Source: Chloroflexi bacterium TSY
GTDB lineage: Bacteria > Chloroflexota > Anaerolineae > Caldilineales > Caldilineaceae
Direction: 5' to 3'
Length of the DNA stretch: 64,000 bases
NCBI GenBank assembly: GCA_019217005.1
Contig: JAHBNG010000032.1
Span: forward strand, 62,001 to 126,000
Below are positions 46,802-54,730 of this stretch, in pieces (the first letter of the stretch is position 1; every line of letters starts with the position of its first letter). The translations under genes were made by a program, and so were the position numbers. The notes below the pieces were generated by a model, which was not told where the DNA came from, ran no database searches, and saw only the letters and a program-made list of their open reading frames with translations.

Positions 46802-47383
46802 TTATCGTTGTAACGATCTATTGGGTATTGTGGGCGCGCCGCTATCATATCGTTTGTAGCCGAAATACGCAAAGTCTTCTTGTGCACCTTGCCAGACCAA
46901 CTTTTCATCGCCCTCCGCCATAATTTCAAAAAAATTGCCTTGAGGTCGATAGCCACCCGCGTTCAAATGGGGAAGGAGCGGCACATTGTTTGGGTCCACA
47001 AAGGGGAGTTCTTGCAGGCACTGCGGTAGATGCTCGAAGTATAGGATCTGCGAGACCCCAGACCATTCCACAAAATCTTTTTGGCTGACCGGCTCATCCG
47101 GTTCTGGTACCCACTGACACACGGCTTCTGCGTAACTTTGTGGCTTTTGATAGTTTTCTGGTTTGATCACAGGCTCAAAATACCAGCCACTAGCTTGGAT
47201 CTCGTAGGGGTTTCGGATGACAGTAAAGATCAGAAAGTCTTTGCATTCATCAGGCACTTTCCACTCATGGTGTGCGCCATACCATTCACCTTGGAAATAG
47301 TCGACCAACCACTGCGACATAGACTTGGAGCCAGTACGCGGGATAGCGATGTATACATATTTGAGTGCATTTGAGATAATCAT
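46802..47383 (-). CDS. Sulfotransferase-family protein
   Basis: 193 residues. The 5'-phosphosulfate-binding loop is YIAIPRTGSKSMSQWL (IPRTGS, residues 14-22), and the 3'-phosphate-binding motif is FTVIRNPYEIQASGWYF. These identify a PAPS-dependent sulfotransferase or a closely related family-2-like protein; the acceptor is unknown. It is short (most are 230-300 residues), but its end is natural, with no sign of a frameshift. It precedes the sialidase-like gene by 9 bp. Confidence 0.8.
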   Translation of the reverse strand: MIISNALKYVYIAIPRTGSKSMSQWLVDYFQGEWYGAHHEWKVPDECKDFLIFTVIRNPYEIQASGWYFEPVIKPENYQKPQSYAEAVCQWVPEPDEPVSQKDFVEWSGVSQILYFEHLPQCLQELPFVDPNNVPLLPHLNAGGYRPQGNFFEIMAEGDEKLVWQGAQEDFAYFGYKRYDSGAPTIPNRSLQR

Positions 47384-47431
47384 GATTCCCCTCCACTACG
47401 ATTCAGTAGAGTGGAGCGGGGGCTAACCGCA

Positions 47432-49418
47432 CTATCTATCCCAGGGAAAGGCACAGGTTGGGGAATTGGCGTAGCGCGCCATTTGGATTACCAGGCGACT
47501 GCCGCAGCCCGGCGCCAGACGAACCGTGAAGTGATCTCTGTCCAGTTCCCTGGTCTGCCCACTCTGGGTGACACGCAGAAATTGGTGTTCCGCATACGCG
47601 CCGGCCTGAACGACGACCGTGCGGGGCATCACTTGATCGGTATTGACCAGCTGCACGGTTACATTGTCGTCTGTCATGGACTCAACCAGCGCGCCGACAT
47701 CTTCGGGCATGCCGGCGCGCCGGTTATCCGGATCGAAGTAGCGCAAGCGACAATGGAGTGGGAAGCCCAAACGCTCGGTGGGGAGACCGCCCAGCATCAA
47801 CTCAGTCAGGCGGCTGACCAGGGCCGGGTTGGTGCCGTTCATATCGTCGGACATGCGCATGTCCGGCGCAGTGTTGTCCTCCCGAAAACGGCCCACTCGA
47901 TCCCGAACTTCATCGAGATCGGCCTGTAGGGCTTTTGCCGGATAATCCGGATTTTGGCCTTCCAAAAAACGCACCCAATCATGATCTGCCACCCGGGCCA
48001 GATCGGCACCTCTGTCCATGGACCAGAAATAGACCTCCAACGCGCCGATGTTAAACGGCTCCGTCGTATAATCGTACCAGCCCTCATCGCCGTACATGTG
48101 GGGATAAAGGGTCTGCCCATCCTGTTCGATGGCATTGTCATTGACCGCGTCAATGACGCCCCGCCAGGTGTCCACATAGCGCTGATCGCCGGTCATGAGC
48201 AGCCCGTTGCCAAAGCCATAGTGAACCCGGTGTAGAAAGTAGGGCCGGTGGGCCAGAGCGCCAGTCTGAGGCACGACCACGGTGAATCCCCAACCATAGA
48301 CGCCGCCGTACCATTTGCCGTCGCAGGCACCGCCAATGCTGCCATCCAGGCCGATATTGGTGGGAACGATGCCGTTGTTGGCCTCGGTGCGCTCCACCCA
48401 GGCATCGATGTAATCCATGAGCCACTCCCGATATTGTTCATCGCCAGATAACATATACGCGTTAAACGCCAGGGTGGTGGTGGAGAGATTGAGAGGATGA
48501 TCGCCCACCACATCATTGTAGTCTCAGTAGATCCAAATTTGGCGTTTTTGGCTATTTTCAGTCGAGATTGCAGGGATTTTGGAGTCATTTATTCAGATTT
48601 CGGTTACAGAAAACAACCTATTTCATATCTGAAAATCGCCCAAATCTAACGCAAAAACTAGATATCGACCGGCAAATTTGTATTTATGTCAACTGTTTAG
48701 CCAGAATTCTCTCTCAAAACCTGAAATTTGGATCTACTGAGTCTTCAAAGTGGGCCACCATTTCGGCATAGGTCCGTTCGCCGTGCCCGGGTTTGAATCG
48801 CCCCTCGATCTCGATTGAATCCCCGGCCCAGTCCAGCCCGGTTGACTTGCGCATCAAGGGGCCGCGGCTGCCGTTAAACATGCTGCGGATCACACGGTGT
48901 TCCGGGTCATAGTTGTCGGCTTGGGGGTCCGTGCCCATATAGAAGCCAGCAAAGCGTTCCATGCGTTGGCGGGCGGCCCGGTTGTAGGGGTCTGACAGTG
49001 GCTGCAAAAAGAAGACCGAAAAACCTTCGCCGTTGTGCATCCAGTCGAACATGACTGGAAACTCTTTGTAGTACATGCCATCGGTCGCAAATGGCACTTC
49101 TACGGTCTTGGCCTCGGTATATTGGGCGAGATGACCTTCCCAGCCCTGTTTGTACAGGTCAAGAATCAAGTCGGGTCCACCTAGCGCGTGGAGAACGGTC
49201 CAGCCCGCCAGGTTTTCGGCTGCGTCGTCCGGCCCATCATCGCCGCCCCAACGGGGAACGCAGAGCAGATAGCCCCGTTCGTCGAAGTACTTGGCGTAGT
49301 ACTCTTCAATGGCTGCGGTCTGGTTGCGGATCAATTCCCATTCCAGCAAGGCCCAGTAGGGCGGTGGTGTTGGGCTATCGATGGATATGCTTGGTGTGCA
49401 GTTATTTCGTTCTGCCAT
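47432..49418 (-). pseudogene. Large unidentified enzyme-like gene (toroid type) split by MITE-1
   Basis: The start is ATG 49418 (AAGGA six bases upstream). The N-terminal part (PPPYWALLEWELIRNQTAAIEEYYAKYFDERGYLL and PVMFDWMHNGEGFSVFFLQPLSD) and the C-terminal part (NLSTTTLAFNAYMLSGDEQYREWLMDYIDAWVERTE, PYFLHRVHYGFGNGLLMTGDQRYVDTW) have the helical-repeat pattern of (alpha/alpha) toroid glycoside hydrolases or polysaccharide lyases. Deleting 48525-48744 (element plus one AGTCT) rejoins AHFEDYNDVVGDHPLNL in frame; the result is about 588 residues. No signal peptide. I do not recognise a specific family. The present product ends early within the element. Confidence 0.82.
48525..48739. mobile_element. 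MITE-1 complete copy (215 bp) inside a gene
   Basis: Ends CAGTAGATCCAAATTT and exact complement. The 5-bp duplication AGTCT (48520-48524 and 48740-48744) is demonstrated by the fact that removing the element and one copy restores the reading frame. Shares TTTTTGGCTATTTTC with the 32779 copy. Confidence 0.93.
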
Positions 49419-49548
49419 GATCCTTTGCGTCCTATGTACCACAAAGTGTGTTGTAGTGCGGTTGTGTTGAAAACAGTAGTTCTCCTTGCGCCTACCAGAC
49501 GAATCAAACTACTGTTCTCGGATAGGGCTCACTTTAGGAAAAAGCAAG

Positions 49549-49866
49549 TTATTCCTGTTCTGCCTCCTTTGCTAGAATAACCATATAACGCATGGGGGAT
49601 GAGCTATAGTTGACCAATCCATGCAGCTTTCTTGGATCAAAAACTGTCACCTCATTTGTTTGTAAGGTATAACTCTCGCCATCGATCTCTAAGGTGCCTT
49701 CGCCTTCCAACATATAGAAAGCTTCCAAACCGCCGTGCCTGTGGGGCGGATGAGAGCGCTGACCGGGTCCAACTTCCGAGATATGAACATGGAGTGGCTC
49801 GCCTTGCAAATCTGCATCCAATAAACACCGTGCAATCCCCTTTACCTGATGGTCCAAAAACTTCAT
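49549..49866 (-). CDS. Cupin-2 domain protein (105 aa)
   Basis: A single conserved beta-barrel: SEVGPGQRSHPPHRHGGLEAFYMLEGEGTLEIDGE (first cupin motif with three His and Glu) and VTVFDPRKLHGLVNYSS (second motif with His). These residues bind one divalent metal. It may be a sugar isomerase, a dioxygenase or a sensor domain; no assignment is possible. It follows the Gfo/Idh gene downstream, and both read leftward. Confidence 0.85.
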   Translation of the reverse strand: MKFLDHQVKGIARCLLDADLQGEPLHVHISEVGPGQRSHPPHRHGGLEAFYMLEGEGTLEIDGESYTLQTNEVTVFDPRKLHGLVNYSSSPMRYMVILAKEAEQE

Positions 49867-49960
49867 GTAATGTCTCCTGAATTGGTTGGTTTGTTGGATG
49901 GTCAGTTAGTTTACCTATGTGATGGTAAAGCACTAACGGATTCAACACAAACAAACTATT

Positions 49961-51163
49961 TCATCTACGAAGATACCAGACATCGATCAGCTGCTCAATC
50001 TCTTCATAGCTATACCCATACGTTTCCTGAAACTTTTCGTGGATCATTTGTTCCGTTTGGGTTGGTGTGGAGAGAGGGAACGACAATGACGCCTTATTCA
50101 TCAGCCCAGACTCCGCAGCAGCCAGTGTCATCTCCCCATCCAGGCGCGCAGCTTGTGCGCCATAGGTCGGTTCTGTGTTGTGCAGAACCGCATTGGCGAT
50201 GCTCATGAGCTGGTCGGCCATGTCGATGCCGCGACCTTTCTCTCGGCCTATGCCCAGCTCGGCATACGGGTTCTCCCAGACAATGGTCTGTTCAGGCAAT
50301 TCGAGTACAATACGTTCGAGCACTTGCTGGCCGTTGACTGTTGTTGAAATGTATTCCGGCTCATAGGCAGTGGCAAGCGCCTTGTTCTCGTAGTCAGCCG
50401 GTGAGGTGTAGTGAACGGTGTCATCAACCATAACGCCTTTCGTACCGTGGATCTGCGAAATACCGCCCAGCTTTCGGCCCAACGCCTGCGCGTGGATCAC
50501 GTTAGAGTAGATCATGATCGCGGCCGTATTGTTATCAAATTCAAGGTAGCTGGTTGTCCACTTTTCTTCTGAATGGTGACGATTCATGCGATCAATGATC
50601 GGCACAATTGGGGTGACGTGGGTGATTCCCAGGATCGACTGGGGCTGTCCACCGCAGAGCAGACGTAAGACACTCATACCGTGATAGCCACCCTCATAGA
50701 AGATGCGATAGATCCGGCTGATATCGCCAATCAAGCCAGACTTGATAACCTCTGCTTGGAAACGATCTAGGGCTCGACGATGATAGTTCTCTGCTACCTC
50801 TAATTTGACGTTGTTGCGTGCCGCTGCTTCAATCATGAGATCGGCCATGGGGCGCGTCGGTGCAATGGGTGTCTATACGATTATATTCACGCCAGCGTCG
50901 GCTAAAAAGCAACAGACGGCATGATGTGCATCACCGGGGACAACGACATCCGCTACATCCAATTCCTCGTGTTCCACCAGATCGCGTACACTTGTGTAGG
51001 CGTTAGCACCGTGTTCCGCAGCCACCTCGCTCAGCACAGCTTCATCTTTGTCGCAAACAGCAACAAAATCGTATGTATCACTCAGAGCGGCGTATACGGG
51101 CAGATGTCCACCCCGACCACGCCTCCCCAACCCAACAAGAGCCAGCTTCAATTTGCGTGTCAT
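49961..51163 (-). pseudogene. Gfo/Idh/MocA oxidoreductase interrupted by an in-frame amber codon
   Basis: From the ATG at 51163 (AGGAAG upstream) the Rossmann domain reads LALVGLGRRGRGGHLPVY and runs to NIIV, then meets TAG at 50873-50875, followed in the same frame by TPIAPTRPMADLM and a normal C-terminal domain. Family alignments expect V-E-x-P-x-A here, the Glu-Lys-Pro-like motif, so the TAG replaces a codon such as GAG by a single change. Note that the usual catalytic Lys of EKP is a Thr (TPIA) in this copy, so it was already divergent. With the stop, only a Rossmann fragment or, by restart at 50848, a fragment without it would be made. Confidence 0.8.
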
Positions 51164-51228
51164 CGGTTTCTTCCTTTCCTGCAATACTCCCATAGGGATT
51201 TATGCGCGGTAACCGCACCTTCTCAACG

Positions 51229-51294
51229 ACCTTCCGGGAAGAGGTCAAAAATAGACTTGAATACCCGACAATTCTTGACCTGTTCTGGGAAGGT
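51229..51294. repeat. Hairpin related to 32576-32640 (family 6)
   Basis: Left ACCTTCCGGGAAGAGGTCAA, right complement ACCTTCCCAGAACAGGTCAA, about 16 of 20 positions matching, 26 bp apart. It lies between the cupin gene at 51332 and the Gfo/Idh gene and could act as a terminator. Confidence 0.6.
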
Positions 51295-51331
51295 CGGCTC
51301 TGTTCAGCCGGTTCTGATTGAGAAAATACTG

Positions 51332-51625
51332 CTAGCCAAAACAAATCCAGCGCACTCGAGTATCGGTGCGCAAGTTATGCTCGGTCCATGGTGCCAGCAA
51401 GATCAAATCGTCTGATCCAACGGCGTTGGTCTCGCCATCGATTGTGACATTGGCTTCACCATTGAGAATGTACCAGAAACGTTGTTCACCATGCGGTTCA
51501 GGCTCAAACGGATTGTCCGGCGTTGTCACTCGTACAGCAAAGTGTCCTATCTGCTCCTGAACGCCATCAATTGCATACCCTTTCCTGTGGTCTATTTCTT
51601 GAATTTCGCTTCCTCGAACGATCAA
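51332..51625 (-). CDS. Cupin-domain protein (97 aa)
   Basis: Short single-domain cupin: NPFEPEPHGEQRFWYILNGEANVTIDGE (first motif; fewer His than usual, EPHGEQRFW) and DDLILLAPWTEHNLRTDT (second motif with His). The metal site is less complete than in the cupin at 49549. It is in the leftward series between the transport genes and the Gfo/Idh gene. Function unknown, perhaps small-molecule binding or sugar conversion. Confidence 0.75.
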   Translation of the reverse strand: MIVRGSEIQEIDHRKGYAIDGVQEQIGHFAVRVTTPDNPFEPEPHGEQRFWYILNGEANVTIDGETNAVGSDDLILLAPWTEHNLRTDTRVRWICFG

Positions 51626-51768
51626 GCTTCAACCCCCTTTCTATTGATCTCGCCTACATAGAATCCGCCAGAAAAGATTGTCCCTTCTCCAGTATAGAGT
51701 CTATACAGCACCAAACTTTTTTGGCACATTCATCATACAGTGTTACCCAACTTATGCCAGATGAAAGA

Positions 51769-52064
51769 GGGATGGTTCAGATGACCCATTGAGTTAGGTT
51801 TACACTTTTACCCGTGGAGGAGGCGTTCTCTATTACACGCAGTAGACATAATCCTGCACTTCTCAGTCAAAACAGACTCGAGCGGGCCAAATGGTCCGAG
51901 ATTCTCTACTGCGTCTTTTTTCGCCATTTGAACGCTCTACCTCTGAGAAATCCTACTGCGTGTAATCTCTAACGCCGGTTCTCGTCTGACCACGGTTGCA
52001 TTAGAGAATGCTGCGCCATACATGGCGACTCCGCAAATTTGTCAACCTGTTTTTGAACCATCCC
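51769..52064. mobile_element. MITE-2-related unit (296 bp) with 8-bp duplication
   Basis: Ends GGGATGGTTCA and TGAACCATCCC, close to the MITE-2 ends; the interior repeat TTAGGTTTACACTTTT at 51795 is identical to MITE-2. The flanking ATGAAAGA (51761-51768) and ATGAAAAA (52065-52072) match 7 of 8, an aged target duplication. The middle holds another palindromic unit. Confidence 0.75.
51822..51976. mobile_element. 155-bp non-autonomous relative of the tyrosine-recombinase element
   Basis: Its left end (51822-51845) is identical over 24 bp to the TIR of the 14217-16344 element. The right end (51953-51976) is the complement with two mismatches. The interior is not related to the recombinase gene. 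Immediately outside the right end, 51977-52033 resembles 14147-14216, including GCCATGTATGGC and CAGCATTCTCT. Confidence 0.8.
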
Positions 52065-52140
52065 ATGAAAAACGGCAAAATCGTAAATCTGTATTGCCGG
52101 TCAAAGCAGAGATGGGATCAACTTTTCTGGCCAGACGCAT

Positions 52141-53349
52141 CTAACTCGCATACGGATCTGCTGCATCGCGCAACCCATCCCCCATGAAGTTGAATGCCAG
52201 GACCGCAATGACCACCATCAGAGCTGGCGCAACCATTGTCCACGGGGCGATGGCGACCGCACTGATATTTTGTGCCTCCTGGAGCAATACTCCCCAACTA
52301 ATGGCTGGCGACCGCAATCCCAATCCCAGAAAACTCAGAGCGGTTTCACTAAGAATCATCGTTGGGATCGATAATGTCATTGTCGCAATGATGTGGCTTA
52401 AAAACGAGGGCAACATGTGACGGAGAATAATGCGTAGCTCGCTGGTACCAGCAAACCTGGCCGCGAGGACGAAATCTTCCTCGCGCAATTGTAGAAAACG
52501 CCCCCGCACCACGCGGGCCATACCCGTCCACCCAATCAACGAGAGAATGACTGTGATGCTGAAGTAGATATAAATGATGGGCCAGGCTGGAGGCAACGCG
52601 GCACTCAAGCCCATCCACAGAGGAATACTGGGAATAGAACGTAGAAACTCAATGAGGCGTTGTATAATATTGTCCACAGTGCCACCATAATATCCGGAGA
52701 TACCACCCAACAAAACACCGAGAAACAGGCTCAACCCAACACCCAACAGCCCGATCGAGAGTGAAAGTCTTGCCCCATAGGCAACGCGCGAGAACATGTC
52801 ACGTCCCAGACGGTCTGTTCCAAGCAGAAAGACTCCTTGCTCTTCGTGTGGAACGTCCAGACCCAGTAGCTTCATTTGGATCGGGGTCCTTCCCCATAGT
52901 TTGTACTCTTCGCCGCGCACAAAGAGGCGGATCGGGTAACGAATAGAGGTATCTTCGTGATAAATATTGCGAAACGTTTCCGGATCTCGCTCGCGTACGG
53001 TCTGGTAGATAAACGGCCTATGCCACTCTCCGTTCTCGTCAATAATATGGATTGGTGTCGGTGGATGTAGTTTGTATTTGACGAATTTGGCTTCGGGGTC
53101 ATAGGGTGCCACAAACTCGCAGAAGGCGGCTATCAAGTAAAAGAGCAGAACGACGAACGTACTGAAGACAGCGACCCTATGCTTGCGGTACTTCCACCAG
53201 ATCAATCGCCAGTTCGAGGCCACATAGACTTTCTCTGGATCTTCCTGAACGTCAAGTTGAAACTCTGGCTCTTCTTGGTCAAAACTCTGTGGTAGAGATG
53301 TCTCGCTCTCCATCGATCTACTTGCTGCTTTTCTATCGATCATCGCCAT
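52141..53349 (-). CDS. ABC transporter permease, OppC/DppC type
   Basis: About 402 residues from the ATG at 53349 (GGGA upstream). An unusually long cytosolic and first periplasmic part (residues 20-165) precedes the permease domain with LGTDRLGRDMFSRVAYGARLSLSIG, ALPPAWPII and the EAA loop REEDFVLAARFAGTSELRIILRHMLPSFLSHIIATMTL. These features mark a dipeptide/oligopeptide-class permease with the N-terminal OppC_N segment. It pairs with the OppB-like permease (27 bp gap). ATP-binding subunits are absent from the window. Confidence 0.9.
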   Translation of the reverse strand: MAMIDRKAASRSMESETSLPQSFDQEEPEFQLDVQEDPEKVYVASNWRLIWWKYRKHRVAVFSTFVVLLFYLIAAFCEFVAPYDPEAKFVKYKLHPPTPIHIIDENGEWHRPFIYQTVRERDPETFRNIYHEDTSIRYPIRLFVRGEEYKLWGRTPIQMKLLGLDVPHEEQGVFLLGTDRLGRDMFSRVAYGARLSLSIGLLGVGLSLFLGVLLGGISGYYGGTVDNIIQRLIEFLRSIPSIPLWMGLSAALPPAWPIIYIYFSITVILSLIGWTGMARVVRGRFLQLREEDFVLAARFAGTSELRIILRHMLPSFLSHIIATMTLSIPTMILSETALSFLGLGLRSPAISWGVLLQEAQNISAVAIAPWTMVAPALMVVIAVLAFNFMGDGLRDAADPYAS

Positions 53350-53393
53350 ATTTATTTCCCAACACAATTACTGCGGTTCAGCACGATACAATA

Positions 53394-54380
53394 TCACTCC
53401 AGTCGGATCCTGGGATCGACCCATGCCAATAAAAGATCGGACAACAGCGTGCCAATGACAGTCAACGCACTCAGCAACAGGATGAAGCTGCCAGCCAGAT
53501 ACATATCTTGATTGATCAAGGCCGTAAAGAGCATGGGGCCGGTTGTTTGTAGACTCAGAACAATTGCCACGATTGTGGTACCGGAGATCAGATCTGCCAG
53601 CGACCAACCAATCGTGCTAAAAAAGGGGTTTAGGGCCACACGGACTGGATATTTCCAGACAAGCCTGGTTTCCTGGAGACCTTTGGCGCGTGCAGTTTCC
53701 ACATAGGGTTTGTTTAATTCATCCAATAGGTTCGCACGCGTGATGCGGATTCCGTTGGCGGTACTGCCGACCGCCAGAATCACGATTGGGATCCAAACGT
53801 GAGCCAGCATATCAACAAATCGATCCCAGGTCCACGGTGCGTCGACAAATTCTGGACTGAACAAGCCACCAACGCTCATTCCCGTGTAGCTGGTCACCAA
53901 CCACATAATGACCAGCGCCAGCATAAATTCGGGCAAGCCCTTTCCAATAAAGTTGAGGGCGGTCACGATATAGTCTATGATCGAATATTGATGGGTCGCT
54001 GAATAAACCCCCAATGGAATAGAGACCAACCAACCAAACAGCAATGTGCTAAATGAGAGAACAAAGGTAAGACCGATTCTCCCCCAGATCAGCTCTTGGA
54101 CCGGCATCTGAAAATACATGGAATCGCCCCAATCGTTGCGAAGGATAATGCCTGAGATCCATTTCAGATATTGAACATAAGCTGGCTGACCCAACCCATA
54201 GCGCTCTTTCAATCTGGCCAGAACTACCTCATCCACCTCATCGCCTTGTTCTCGCAACTGGGCGGCATAGGTCGTCAAATAATCACCTGGGGGCAATTGG
54301 ATGATAATAAACGTCACAATCGAAATCGCAAACAATGTAGGCACCATGAAAGCAATTCGACGTAGTACATAGGCGAACAT
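53394..54380 (-). CDS. ABC transporter permease, OppB/DppB type
   Basis: 328 residues, full length. Six predicted helices; the N-terminus MFAYVLRRIAFMVPTLFAISIVTFIIIQLPPGD is the classic OppB start (Rossmann-independent, membrane-inserted). Conserved RITRANLLDELNKPYVETARAKGLQETRLVWKYPVRVALNPFFSTIG is the EAA coupling loop that contacts the ATPase. It takes part in uptake of oligopeptides or of oligosaccharides or other large substrates, since Opp-type systems of Chloroflexota also carry sugars. It forms a leftward operon with OppC-like and the solute-binding protein. Confidence 0.93.
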   Translation of the reverse strand: MFAYVLRRIAFMVPTLFAISIVTFIIIQLPPGDYLTTYAAQLREQGDEVDEVVLARLKERYGLGQPAYVQYLKWISGIILRNDWGDSMYFQMPVQELIWGRIGLTFVLSFSTLLFGWLVSIPLGVYSATHQYSIIDYIVTALNFIGKGLPEFMLALVIMWLVTSYTGMSVGGLFSPEFVDAPWTWDRFVDMLAHVWIPIVILAVGSTANGIRITRANLLDELNKPYVETARAKGLQETRLVWKYPVRVALNPFFSTIGWSLADLISGTTIVAIVLSLQTTGPMLFTALINQDMYLAGSFILLLSALTVIGTLLSDLLLAWVDPRIRLE

Positions 54381-54730
54381 AAACTATCTTCCTGCTATGA
54401 ATATGCTGAGCACTGAAAAGTGTGGCTTTATGCAACAAAGTGAGAAACAGACTGAGTCTGAAACTATGTTCAGGGCAGCGCCGACCGTCCATCCACGTGG
54501 ACAGTCGGCTCGATGGTCCAGATCAGTGCCTTCAGCTGCTCCTCTTGGGACACTTTCTCGGTAACCAGTTCACCTTGCTGCACCGAACGAGGAGGTGACT
54601 GTCACTTTTCGCACAAAGCGAGCCGTACTTGCTCCTGACCTGCCCAGTCGAATGTGAAGTGACAGTCACCTTCAAGGATAACCTGAACAGTTAACTTCTC
54701 GCATATATCCCAAACCGTTCACTGATCTCT
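54381..54730. other. Spacer between solute-binding and permease genes
   Basis: 350 bp without a gene. The only clear structure is the 15-bp-arm inverted repeat at 54593-54671. Confidence 0.6.
54593..54671. repeat. Inverted repeat of AGGTGACTGTCACTT
   Basis: AGGTGACTGTCACTT (54593-54607) and its exact complement (54657-54671) are 49 bp apart. Each arm contains the palindrome GTGACTGTCAC or GTGACAGTCAC. It may attenuate read-through from the abundant solute-binding gene to the permeases. Confidence 0.6.

Larger units (their letters stand above)
51626..52140. other. Gene-free nested-element region
   Basis: 515 bp between a cupin gene and the OppC-like permease. It consists of an old MITE-2-type unit (51769-52064) with the recombinase-element derivative (51822-51976) inside it. 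No gene is visible. Confidence 0.7.

Noticed and set aside
54593..54671. Riboswitch before the permease genes
   Set aside because: Only one simple inverted repeat is seen, without a recognisable conserved aptamer.
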